Shown here: positions 9,906 to 17,678 of the stretch, piece by piece
Layout of the letters: the number at the start of each line of letters is the position of its first letter
Position numbering within the stretch: the stretch's first letter is position 1
Assembly (NCBI GenBank): GCA_030749235.1
Contig: JASMKM010000037.1
Location: forward strand, 1-53,393
Source of the DNA: Planctomycetota bacterium
GTDB taxonomy: Bacteria > Planctomycetota > UBA1135
Reading direction: 5' to 3'
DNA: 53,393 nucleotides
Program-made: the position numbers and the translations under genes
The notes under the pieces: model-generated
What the model saw: only the letters and a program-made list of their open reading frames with translations
Told to the model about the DNA's origin: nothing
The model's database searches: none

Positions 9906-11375
9906 ATGAACTCAACTCCACAGTTTTTACTCACAAGCTTGGCGCTCAGCCTGGCTTTTCTTGGCTCTGGCCCAATTGCGAGTGCGCAAGTGGAACTGGA
10001 CAGCGTCACGGTGGCCTCAGGGCTGTCCCAGCCGCTGCTGGTCACCCACGCGCCAGGCGATACCGACCGAATCTTCATTGTAGAGCAGCGCGGCACGGTC
10101 CGTGTTGTCAAGAACGGCACCATGCTCGGTACGTACTTCCTGGACGTTCAGGCCCTGAACAGCTCCGGTGGCGAGCGCGGACTGCTCGGTATGGCCTTCC
10201 ACCCGGACTACGACAACAACGGCTGGGTGTTCGTCAACTACACCAACAACGGTGGCAGCACCGTGGTCGCGCGATACACCGTATCCGCCAACCCCGATGT
10301 CGTGAATTCGAACTCTGCGCAGATCATCATGACGATCAGCCAGCCTTATTCGAACCACAACGGTGGAGATATCCGTTTCGGTCCTGATGGCTACTTGTAC
10401 ATCGGTACGGGTGACGGCGGTTCCGCTGGTGACCCTGGCAACCGCGCCCAGAACGGCAACTCGTTGCTCGGCAAGATGCTTCGTATCGATGTCGACAACG
10501 GTTTGCCTTACACCATCCCAGCCAGTAACCCATTCGTCGGTAACCCGAGCGTGAGGGACGAGATCTGGGCTCTTGGTCTGCGTAACCCATGGCGCTTCAA
10601 TTTCGACTCCGAGACCGGTGACATGTACATCGCCGACGTCGGTCAAAACCAGTTGGAGTACATTCATGTGGAAGACGCCGGTAGCCCTGGAGGGTTGAAC
10701 TATGGTTGGCGCATCATCGAAGGTACGGACTGCTACAACCCTTCCAGCGGTTGTAACACCACGGGGCTTGAGATGCCGATCTACGAGTACGACCACCGGT
10801 TCTTCCCGACCTTCCGTAACTGCATCATCGGTAGTGAGGTCTACCGTGGACGCACCATGGCCACTATGCAAGGTCGTTACTTCTTTACCGATGCAGGCAG
10901 CCGCGAGTTGTGGTCGCTGCGCTACGACGGTGCCGGTGGTTACACTGCATTCACCGATCACACTGCGCAGAGTGGTGTAACCGGTAGTGGTCGTTCGCTC
11001 GGTATCGATGCCGATGGCGAGGTCTACGTCTGCGGCAACAACACCGTGAGCAAGCTGGTCCCTGCTGGCTTGTGGCTCGATGTTCCGCACCTCTTCACCG
11101 GTGTCTCCGACAGCCTGTTGGTGCACAACGCCACGCCGAACAGCCCGGTCTATCTGGCTTATTCCTTCGTTGGTCTAGGTAGCACTCCGGTCGCTGCCTT
11201 GGGTGTCACCGTGCGTATGGCCAATGCTATCTACGCCATGACCACCACTTCGAACGGTTCCGGTGAAGCATCCTTCGGAGTCGTTCCTCCTGGAGCATTG
11301 TTCAACCGCACCATCTACCTCGAAGCCGTGCAGAACGGTCGGGTGTCGAACGTTGTCGAAGAATTCGTGGAGTAA
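9906..11375 (+). CDS. Secreted PQQ-dependent sugar dehydrogenase (glucose/sorbosone dehydrogenase family)
   Basis: The ATG at 9906 starts a clear signal peptide ending near 'GPIASAQ' (residue 28). An upstream in-frame TTG at 9840 would give an unlikely extension. The six-bladed propeller shows family motifs: 'RIFIVEQRGTVRVV', 'RGLLGMAFHPDYDNNGW', 'NHNGGDIRFGPDGYLY', 'GTGDGGSAGDPGN', and 'EIWALGLRNPWRF'. Relatives oxidise aldose sugars with PQQ in the periplasm, but the substrate here is unknown. The last 100 or so residues form an extra beta-rich module starting near 'SLLVHNATPNSPVYLAY'. It resembles the C-terminal modules of the two metallopeptidases at 36232-39294. No PQQ biosynthesis genes are in the window. 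Confidence 0.9.
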   Translation: MNSTPQFLLTSLALSLAFLGSGPIASAQVELDSVTVASGLSQPLLVTHAPGDTDRIFIVEQRGTVRVVKNGTMLGTYFLDVQALNSSGGERGLLGMAFHPDYDNNGWVFVNYTNNGGSTVVARYTVSANPDVVNSNSAQIIMTISQPYSNHNGGDIRFGPDGYLYIGTGDGGSAGDPGNRAQNGNSLLGKMLRIDVDNGLPYTIPASNPFVGNPSVRDEIWALGLRNPWRFNFDSETGDMYIADVGQNQLEYIHVEDAGSPGGLNYGWRIIEGTDCYNPSSGCNTTGLEMPIYEYDHRFFPTFRNCIIGSEVYRGRTMATMQGRYFFTDAGSRELWSLRYDGAGGYTAFTDHTAQSGVTGSGRSLGIDADGEVYVCGNNTVSKLVPAGLWLDVPHLFTGVSDSLLVHNATPNSPVYLAYSFVGLGSTPVAALGVTVRMANAIYAMTTTSNGSGEASFGVVPPGALFNRTIYLEAVQNGRVSNVVEEFVE

Positions 11376-11409
11376 GCTGAGGTTTAAGCCACTACCCTGG
11401 AGATGAGTG

Positions 11410-11447
11410 AAGGCCGTCGGAGTTTGACTCCGACGGCCTTTCTTTGT
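11410..11447 (+). terminator. Rho-independent terminator
   Basis: A 14-base perfect stem AAGGCCGTCGGAGT / ACTCCGACGGCCTT with a three-base loop is followed by TCTTTGTTGT. It lies 34 bases after the dehydrogenase stop and before the end of the convergent DoxX gene. It terminates the plus-strand gene and may work in both directions. Confidence 0.9.
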
Positions 11448-11458
11448 TGTGGCTACTT

Positions 11459-11881
11459 CTACGCCGTTTGCGAACGTCGGCCAGCATCGAAGGAGATGTT
11501 GCCAGGTCCGAACAGCAGCAGCACGACGTAGGCAATCAGGAAGATGCCGGTGCCGAATCCCGCATCCTGGTCGAGCAGGAACAGGTTGGCGACCGGCGCT
11601 TCGAGGATCAACAGTTGGATGGCGCCGCTGGCAGCGGCCGAGATTATCAGCAAGGCGGTGGCCTTGCGGGTGAAGAAGCCGACTGTGAGGAAGCAAGAGC
11701 CGAAGAACTCGACCACGCCAAACAAGAGCGTCATGAAGTAGGCAGCAGGGATCCCGGCATCGGCAAGCACTTGGGAGTAGGCCTCGCGGGTTTCCTCGAC
11801 GAAAACCTTGCCGTACCCTGCCCAGTAGGCGAGCCCGACACCGGCGATCAAGCGCAAGAAAAGCAATAGCCAGTCCTTCAT
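11459..11881 (-). CDS. DoxX-family membrane protein
   Basis: The 140-residue protein has four predicted membrane helices and begins 'LLLFLRLIAGVGLAYWAGYGK', a typical DoxX N-terminus. The rest ('GIPAAYFMTLLFGVVEFFGS', 'LLIISAAASGAIQLLI') fits the family. DoxX proteins are small inner-membrane proteins of mixed roles, some tied to quinone redox or oxidative stress. The exact function is unknown. It is convergent with the sugar dehydrogenase and divergent from pepE, 23 bases away. Confidence 0.85.
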   Translation of the reverse strand: MKDWLLLFLRLIAGVGLAYWAGYGKVFVEETREAYSQVLADAGIPAAYFMTLLFGVVEFFGSCFLTVGFFTRKATALLIISAAASGAIQLLILEAPVANLFLLDQDAGFGTGIFLIAYVVLLLFGPGNISFDAGRRSQTA

Positions 11882-11904
11882 GCGCTTAGTGTATCCTTTT
11901 CGAC

Positions 11905-12624
11905 ATGAGAGTCTTGCTCGGCAGCGGTGGTTTCGGCAATGAGGAAAGGCGCGCCTTCTTCCGTTCGGAGATGCGTTCCTTCTTTGGCGACGACGTGAAG
12001 CGCATTCTCTTCATCCCTTATGCGCTGCATGATCATCAAGCCTATCTAGAGGCCCTGCACAAGCGCGGTTTCGATGCGGGTTATGAACTGATCGGCATCG
12101 ATGCCTGTGCCGACCCGGTGCAGGCAGTCGAAGAAGCGGAGGCCATTTTCGTCGGCGGCGGCAACACCTTCCGCCTGACTCATGACCTACAGCGTTTCGG
12201 CCTCATCGAGCCCATCAAGCGGCGCGTGGGGCAAGGGATGCCCTATATGGGCGCCTCGGCAGGCACCAATGTGGCTTGTCCAACCATGCAGACCACTAAC
12301 GACATGCCGATTGTGATGCCGCAGAGCTTCGAGACCTTGGGACTAATCCCATTCCAAATCAACTCCCATTATTACCACGGCCAAGTGTGGGTACGCGAGG
12401 GTGATGAGTTTATCGAGCACTTCGGCGAGACCCGCGCCGAACGGATCGCGGAATACCATGAGATGAACTCCCTGAAGGTTCTGGGATTACATGAGGGGAC
12501 CTTCTTGCTTCGTGAAAAGGACCAGTATGAGCTTCTCGGTGGCGACGCATCTCTCTTTTGCGCAGGGTGCCCGGAAGAGTTGCTTCACCCTGGGTCGGAC
12601 CTAGCTGCAGTTCTTACAGCCTGA
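11905..12624 (+). CDS. pepE: Peptidase E (alpha-aspartyl dipeptidase, family S51)
   Basis: The 239-residue protein carries the S51 nucleophile elbow 'GASAGTN' with Ser118. The glycine-rich 'IFVGGGNTFRL' precedes it, and a His-containing segment 'INSHYYHGQ' near residues 152-160 supplies the His. Length and motif spacing match E. coli PepE. The enzyme hydrolyses N-terminal Asp-X dipeptides in the cytoplasm. There is no signal peptide. The start is 23 bases from the divergent DoxX gene. Confidence 0.92.
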   Translation: MRVLLGSGGFGNEERRAFFRSEMRSFFGDDVKRILFIPYALHDHQAYLEALHKRGFDAGYELIGIDACADPVQAVEEAEAIFVGGGNTFRLTHDLQRFGLIEPIKRRVGQGMPYMGASAGTNVACPTMQTTNDMPIVMPQSFETLGLIPFQINSHYYHGQVWVREGDEFIEHFGETRAERIAEYHEMNSLKVLGLHEGTFLLREKDQYELLGGDASLFCAGCPEELLHPGSDLAAVLTA

Positions 12625-12741
12625 TCCGTTCCAGTCCGAACCCATTCAAATGAAACGAATCCAGTTTGTCGGCGACGCCAACAATGTAAGCAGCGCGTGC
12701 ATTGGGAGCAGGTGCGACCTTGTTGAAGAATGGCCTGTCGA

Positions 12742-14673
12742 TCAAAGCGTGCGATAGAGGCGCGAGCCATGCGCTTCCAGCCGCGCCGTACCACTTAGGT
12801 CTATGGTGCGATTGGCCCCGACAGTGATGGTCTGGCCAGTGAGCAGGTCCTCTAGCACCGCACCGGCGGGGAAGTAACGACCGACGGGAATCGTGACATC
12901 AAGATCCTGGTTGCCACTGGAGGCTACGGCAATCAAGGTCTCGCTGACATGCTCCCGAGCGAACACCATCACGCGACCGGCGTGGTGGATCCAATAGGGG
13001 TCGAAGCTACCTTCCCGCAGTGCCGGGTGATTGGCGCGCAACTTCGCCAAGCGCTTGGTGAAGCGCGTGAGCTGCGTGTTCCAGTTGCCGATGTTCCAAT
13101 CGAAGGTGCGACGGTTATCCGGATCGCTGCCGCCGACCATGCCGATCTCGTCGCCATAGTAAACCACTGGCGTTCCCGGCAGGGTGAACTGCAGGAAGGT
13201 GGCTTCCATCATGCGTGGAGCTTGTTGATTGGCGCGGGTCAGGGCGCGCGACAAGTCATGGTTGCCGAGCTGGTTCCAGGAGCTGTGGTTGGCGGTGGCA
13301 GGGTAGGCACGTGCACCGCGGGTGAAGCGATCGACGAAATCTTGCGTCGAGATGGAACGGTTCAGGCAATAGTCTTGCACTGGAAACAAGAAGCCATGGA
13401 AGTTCATAACACCATCGAACTGGTCGCCGTAGAGCCACGCTGAGGCGTCGCTCCATTCCTCGAGCACCAAAAGAGCATCGGGGTCGTCCTGCTTGATGAG
13501 GTCGCGCATCTCCCGCCACACGCTGTGGTCGTCGCCGCTGCAACCAGGGCCGACGTCCTCGGCAGCGTCGAGGCGCCAACCGGAGATGCCGGTCTGTAGC
13601 CAACCGCGCAACACGCTGTCGGGGGCGCGTACCATGCGGTCGCGTACCTGCGGATTGCTGAAATCCAATTTTGGCAAGGTATTTATCGCGTACCACGAGC
13701 AGTAGTTCTCCGGAGCGGCGACATGGTCGAAGCCCGGCAGGAAAGTAAACCAATCACCCCAAGCGCTGGTCGACGGGCTCTCGTGCGCGCCGGTCCATGG
13801 ATACTGTTCATAGCGGTCGAACCATTCACTCCAAGATGAGCAGTGATTCAGCACGCCATCGAGGATCACGCGGATGCCTTTGCGCTTAAGACCGCGCACC
13901 AACAGGTTGAAGTCGGAATCGGAACCGAGGGCCGGATCGATGTGGTCGTAGTTGATGGCGTCGTAACGGTGATTGCTACGGCTCTCGAATACCGGGTTGA
14001 ACCAGATGAACTCGACGCCCAACCATTCGAGGTAATCACTTCCTTGCCAAACACCGAGCAAATCACCGCCGAAGAAGTCGGTGCCGCCGGTGGGAGTGGC
14101 ATTCCAATTGCCATGGCCGGTGATGTACTGACCAGGGGAGGGGTATTCCCAATCACCGGTCTGCGGATCATTGCTCGGGTCGCCGTTGCGAAAACGATCG
14201 GGGAAGATTTGATAACCAACCGCGCCGCGCGCCCATGGTGGTCCTTGGAAACCGGGATGGATTTGAAAATCCGGGATACTGATGGTCGCCCAATCGAGCA
14301 CACCAGTAATTTGGTAGTAATCCACGCAACCGTTGTCCTCCAGGCGGAAGCGATACCAAAGGTGATTGTTGCCGACCTGGACGTCGGCGCGCCACATGTC
14401 GAATTGGTTGCCGGGACCCACTTGTCCTTCAATCCACATCGGCACTAGCACCTCACCGCCGGCGCCGCCGTTGAGGCCGGTATCCCAGATGCGTACGGTG
14501 GCGGAGGTCAGGTCATTATGCGCGGCCCGAAGGCGCAAACTGACGGTATCGCCGGGCATTGGCTCCAGCGGCGAGCAATAGACAGGTGACTGATCATGGA
14601 AGACGGCGTTGGCGTCTATGCTGGAGCACTGCGGGGCTGGCAGCGCGGCGAACAGTAGGGGCAGAACGAACAT
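12742..14673 (-). CDS. Secreted alpha-amylase family glycoside hydrolase (GH13)
   Basis: Starting at the ATG at 14673, which shares one base with the stop of the upstream peptidase gene (TGATG), the protein has a short signal peptide. An N-terminal beta-sandwich (residues about 20-140) precedes the GH13 barrel. Barrel motifs are 'YQIFPDRFRNGD', 'RVILDGVLNHCS', the nucleophile Asp in 'GWRLDAAEDVG', the acid/base Glu in 'LLVLEEWSD', and the transition-state Asp in 'LGNHDLSR'. The N-terminal domain and 'FFGGDLLGV' resemble neopullulanase/cyclomaltodextrinase-type enzymes. It probably cleaves starch-like alpha-glucans outside the cytoplasm. Co-expression with the M28 peptidase is likely from the one-base overlap. 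Confidence 0.92.
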   Translation of the reverse strand: MFVLPLLFAALPAPQCSSIDANAVFHDQSPVYCSPLEPMPGDTVSLRLRAAHNDLTSATVRIWDTGLNGGAGGEVLVPMWIEGQVGPGNQFDMWRADVQVGNNHLWYRFRLEDNGCVDYYQITGVLDWATISIPDFQIHPGFQGPPWARGAVGYQIFPDRFRNGDPSNDPQTGDWEYPSPGQYITGHGNWNATPTGGTDFFGGDLLGVWQGSDYLEWLGVEFIWFNPVFESRSNHRYDAINYDHIDPALGSDSDFNLLVRGLKRKGIRVILDGVLNHCSSWSEWFDRYEQYPWTGAHESPSTSAWGDWFTFLPGFDHVAAPENYCSWYAINTLPKLDFSNPQVRDRMVRAPDSVLRGWLQTGISGWRLDAAEDVGPGCSGDDHSVWREMRDLIKQDDPDALLVLEEWSDASAWLYGDQFDGVMNFHGFLFPVQDYCLNRSISTQDFVDRFTRGARAYPATANHSSWNQLGNHDLSRALTRANQQAPRMMEATFLQFTLPGTPVVYYGDEIGMVGGSDPDNRRTFDWNIGNWNTQLTRFTKRLAKLRANHPALREGSFDPYWIHHAGRVMVFAREHVSETLIAVASSGNQDLDVTIPVGRYFPAGAVLEDLLTGQTITVGANRTIDLSGTARLEAHGSRLYRTL

Positions 14674-15974
14674 CAACGGCGAGGGGTTGGGTAGACCGGA
14701 AGACTCCGATTACCAAGCTTATCGTACGATTCGACTGCAAAGAGATAATCATCTTTGCTGTATCCCTCCAAGGTCGTATTTGTGACCTTGCCGACATCGT
14801 GGCGTTCGGTCCAGGTCTTCTCGTTGGTCTTGCGGACGAGAATCGCATAACCACCTAGGTCCTCTTCTTTGTTCGGCTTCCATTTCAAGGTGGTGTGTGG
14901 CGTGAGCTTGCGGATGCTAACGATTACGCCCTTCGGTGGCGCAGGTGCCGACGCCATCTCAAGAATCGCGCTGCTTACGCTGGTGGCTACCCGCCCAACA
15001 TAGGCGAAGTCGACGAACTCGGGCAAGTCGCCGTATAACACGCCGTCCTCTTCGCGCACGTCCTGATGTTGATGGGTGTAGTTTTCATGCGGTTCTGTCA
15101 AGCGCACTGCCGCCCAACCGAGCTGGTTGAAAGCTCGGTGATCACCTCCGCGCAGGAAACGATCCTGGCGCAAGATTAAGGTGAGCTCAAAACCAGGGAT
15201 TGCGGCCTCTGCGGTGCGTTTCAGGTACCGCGCGACTTGGCGTGAAGGCGCATCATTATCGCTACCGATTACTTTCGGTCCCTTCGTCGGCACGCCCTCA
15301 CTGAAGACGCGCAGGCGCATCGGTTCATGCTTTCCGGATGTGCCAACTGCACCACCGACGATGTCCATCGTGAACATCGCCTCGACAAACTTGCCTTGCT
15401 CTTGCCAATGCTTCGCCTGTGCAGCTGCACCAAGAAGGCCTTGCTCCTCACCGGCGACGGCCATGAATACGACGTCAGCGCGTGGCTTCCAACCTGCGAG
15501 CAATCGTGCTGCTTCCAATACCGCAGCGGTTCCGCTTGCGTCATCGTTGGCGCCTGGTGCATCACTTTTTCCATCTGTCGGTGACGATGGCATCGAATCG
15601 TAATGCCCTGAAACCACAATCAAGCGTTCGGAGTCGCTGCCAGGCAGGTAGGCGACCACATTGGCTAAACGAACTCCCTCAGGGGTACGTGGACCAGGGG
15701 GGATGTCGAAGAACTCCAGTTCCACGCGTAAGCGGCCATCGTGATACTGCTTCGAGATCGACTCCATCTCATCGTGTAGCCAGCGGCGCGCCGCACCGAT
15801 GCCACGCGTATCGGATTCGGTCTCCGACAGGGTGGAGCGAGTGCCGAAGCTGACGAGTTTCCGTATATCGGCCTCAATGCGGCCGGCGTTACCGATTTCC
15901 AGCCCTGGGACAGTGTTGGCGGGCTGCTGGGCCAGGAAAAGGCAAAGAAGGCTGGCTGAAACGGACAGGAGCAT
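14673..15974 (-). CDS. Secreted M28-family zinc metallopeptidase with C-terminal fibronectin-like domain
   Basis: The 433-residue protein begins with a signal peptide (to about residue 17). The M28 zinc ligands are visible: His in 'VVSGHYDS', Asp in 'GANDDASG', the Glu pair 'AGEEQG', Asp in 'TMDIVGG', and His in 'HENYTHQHQD'. The last 95 residues form a fibronectin-III-like sandwich ('HTTLKWKPNKEEDLGGYAI'). It is probably an exported aminopeptidase or carboxypeptidase that digests extracellular peptides. It is first in a two-gene operon with the amylase. Confidence 0.92.
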   Translation of the reverse strand: MLLSVSASLLCLFLAQQPANTVPGLEIGNAGRIEADIRKLVSFGTRSTLSETESDTRGIGAARRWLHDEMESISKQYHDGRLRVELEFFDIPPGPRTPEGVRLANVVAYLPGSDSERLIVVSGHYDSMPSSPTDGKSDAPGANDDASGTAAVLEAARLLAGWKPRADVVFMAVAGEEQGLLGAAAQAKHWQEQGKFVEAMFTMDIVGGAVGTSGKHEPMRLRVFSEGVPTKGPKVIGSDNDAPSRQVARYLKRTAEAAIPGFELTLILRQDRFLRGGDHRAFNQLGWAAVRLTEPHENYTHQHQDVREEDGVLYGDLPEFVDFAYVGRVATSVSSAILEMASAPAPPKGVIVSIRKLTPHTTLKWKPNKEEDLGGYAILVRKTNEKTWTERHDVGKVTNTTLEGYSKDDYLFAVESYDKLGNRSLPVYPTPRR

Positions 15975-16074
15975 TCGGCAATCATATCGGCCAGTTCTTC
16001 GGTTACGTGGAAAGGCTGTGGATAACTCGCATGAATAACCAGTAAAGCATTTGTAATAAAGACCTTAAGAACGA

Positions 16075-16110
16075 ATTGTGGGTCGCAGCACCTGTGCTGC
16101 GACCCACAAT
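16075..16110 (-). terminator. 17-base perfect inverted repeat after the UGA-containing lipoprotein gene
   Basis: ATTGTGGGTCGCAGCAC (16075-16091) and its exact reverse complement (16094-16110) are separated by two bases. The hairpin starts five bases after the stop of the 16116-16457 gene. On the minus strand it is followed by CGTTCTTAAGGTCTTTATT, so the U-tract is weak but present. It most likely ends that transcript and insulates the M28 operon. Confidence 0.75.
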
Positions 16111-16115
16111 GCTGG

Positions 16116-16457
16116 CTAGGATTGCACCGTCGCGGTGAACTTGGTGCCTTCGAAAGCACCGATAGTCGCGTGCTCATCGTAGCCTTCGCCGACCACTAGG
16201 GTCGCGGTGGCGGTTGCCTTATCGAACGTCGCTTGCTCTACCCACGGTAGCGCAATGAGGGTTGCCTCGATCGAGGGACCTCATGATTTCGCTCAGGTGG
16301 CGCCGGTTACATGGAGCATGACTGTCTTGCTGACAGCCATCTGCGATGAGGTAGTGGCCTCCGCAGCTTGGGTATTCATGTCCCGATTGGTCTCAGGCTG
16401 GGCGCAGGCGCCGATAGCCAGGACGGGCAACAGGACAAACAGGTTTTGTTTGTTCAT
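16116..16457 (-). CDS. Candidate two-selenocysteine HMA-domain (MerP/CopZ-like) lipoprotein
   Basis: Read from the ATG at 16457, this frame runs 114 codons to a TAG at 16116-16118, with TGA at codon 55 (16293-16295) and codon 59 (16281-16283). Residues 1-18 form a lipoprotein leader with lipobox 'AIGAC'. Residues 44-113 align by eye with the heavy-metal-associated fold: 'KTVMLHVTGAT', then U-AKS-U, then 'GPSIEATLIALPWVEQATF' and 'ATATATLVVGEGYDEHATI'. In the family this site is GMTCxxC, so both TGAs fall at the metal/thiol cysteines, with one extra residue between them. There is no frameshift, and coding quality continues to the real stop. A GGAG sits just before the ATG and a strong hairpin follows the stop. 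Hairpins consistent with a bacterial SECIS lie just after the TGAs. Selenocysteine is an inference, and a decayed gene is the alternative. Confidence 0.75.
16257..16280 (-). promoter_or_regulatory. SECIS-like hairpins following the two in-frame TGAs
   Basis: Reading the minus strand, CCTC-GATC-GAGG forms a hairpin whose loop lies 21-24 bases after the first TGA. GAGG-CAAC-CCTC, sharing the middle GAGG, forms another whose loop lies 17-20 bases after the second TGA. The two are mutually exclusive. Bacterial SECIS loops usually sit about 15-25 bases past the UGA. The loops lack an obvious match to the E. coli SelB contact sequence, so this is only suggestive. Confidence 0.4.
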
Positions 16458-16500
16458 AACTCCATCTTAGGCCGGGCCTTCACGTCACTAAACTAGATTT

Positions 16501-17676
16501 ATGATGAAATCTTTCCGCGCGTTCTGGTCGCTTGATCCCGAAGTGACCTTTATCAACCATGGATCCTATGGGGCATGTACCAAGGCGGTGCAGCAACATC
16601 AGCAGCGATGGCGCGACGAGATGGAACGCGAACCGGTGCTCTTCATGAGCCGACGTGATGCGATGTTCGATGCAGCGCGTGCGAGCCTTGCACCGTTTCT
16701 CGGCGCCGACGTCGACGACATCGTCATGGTGCCGAATGCCACGCATGGCGTGAATGCGGTGATTCGTTCACTGCGATGGCAGCAAGGTGATGAGTTATTA
16801 GTTACCAATCACGAATATAACGCCTGCCGCAACACCTTGGACTATGCAGCCGCGCGTTGGGGCGCGAAAGTAGTCGTGGTGGACATTCCCTTCCCGATTG
16901 CCGACCCTCAGCAGGTGATCGACATGATGCTGGCTGCCGTCACCGAACGCACGGTGTTCTGTCTAATCGACCACATCACCTCACCCACCGCTTTGGTGCT
17001 GCCGATGGAGGAGCTGGTACCGGCACTGCAGGAACGAGGCGTCAAGGTTTTGGTCGATGGTGCACATGCACCGGGCCAACTGGACTTGGACTTGGCCAAC
17101 CTGGATGCCGACTACTACACCGGCAACCTGCATAAATGGCCTTGTGCACCCAAGGGAAGTGCGATTCTGGTGGTGCCGAAGCGCAACCAAGAGGACCTGC
17201 ACCCGGTGGCAATTAGCCATGGCTATAACGCCGACACATCGGAACGCGGTCGATACCAACAGGAGTTCGATTGGCCGGGAACCTTCGACCTGAGCGCATG
17301 GGCGAGCATCCCCTTCGCATTGGAAGACATGGAATCGAAGATGGAAGGCGGCTGGCAGGCCATCATGAAGCGCAACCACAATCTTGCCAAAAAAGCGCGC
17401 GACCTGGTCTGCGAGGCATGGGGGCAGGAGCCTACCGCACCTGACAGCATGGTCGGCAGCATGTCCACCATCCTTGTGCCACGAGATATTATCGCCCGCA
17501 TCGACAAGCGTGGCAGCAACCTCTACGCCGAGTTACGCGAGCAGTGGGGGGTTCAGGCTCCGGTGATCCCGTTGCCCGACCCGCTCGGCGCCGCGGTGCG
17601 GATCTCGGCACAGCTCTACAACAGTCTCGATGATTATCACAAGTTAGCCAGCGCGGTGCTGAGCATGCGTGACTGA
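16501..17676 (+). CDS. Class V PLP-dependent aminotransferase (isopenicillin-N-epimerase-like)
   Basis: The 391-residue protein has the class V fold: 'TFINHGSYGAC', 'VPNATHGVNAVIRSL', the cofactor Asp-x-Ala-His 'LVDGAHAPGQLDLDL', and the Schiff-base Lys in 'YTGNLHKWPCAPKGSAI'. These match proteins annotated as isopenicillin N epimerase, a broad group whose real reactions include cysteine or amino-acid lyase and epimerase chemistry. No beta-lactam genes are near, so the specific substrate is unknown. ATG codons at 16501 and 16504 are both possible. The start is 43 bases from the divergent UGA-containing lipoprotein gene, so the two share a promoter region. Confidence 0.88.
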   Translation: MMKSFRAFWSLDPEVTFINHGSYGACTKAVQQHQQRWRDEMEREPVLFMSRRDAMFDAARASLAPFLGADVDDIVMVPNATHGVNAVIRSLRWQQGDELLVTNHEYNACRNTLDYAAARWGAKVVVVDIPFPIADPQQVIDMMLAAVTERTVFCLIDHITSPTALVLPMEELVPALQERGVKVLVDGAHAPGQLDLDLANLDADYYTGNLHKWPCAPKGSAILVVPKRNQEDLHPVAISHGYNADTSERGRYQQEFDWPGTFDLSAWASIPFALEDMESKMEGGWQAIMKRNHNLAKKARDLVCEAWGQEPTAPDSMVGSMSTILVPRDIIARIDKRGSNLYAELREQWGVQAPVIPLPDPLGAAVRISAQLYNSLDDYHKLASAVLSMRD

Positions 17677-17678
17677 AC

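Noticed and set aside
10017-11126. 369-codon minus-strand frame
   Set aside because: Antisense shadow of the sugar dehydrogenase. It has no recognisable domain or ribosome-binding site.
16207-16470. 87-codon plus-strand frame opposite the UGA-containing gene
   Set aside because: It shows no family similarity, has no ribosome-binding site, and runs antisense to the lipoprotein leader and HMA domain, which explain the sequence better.
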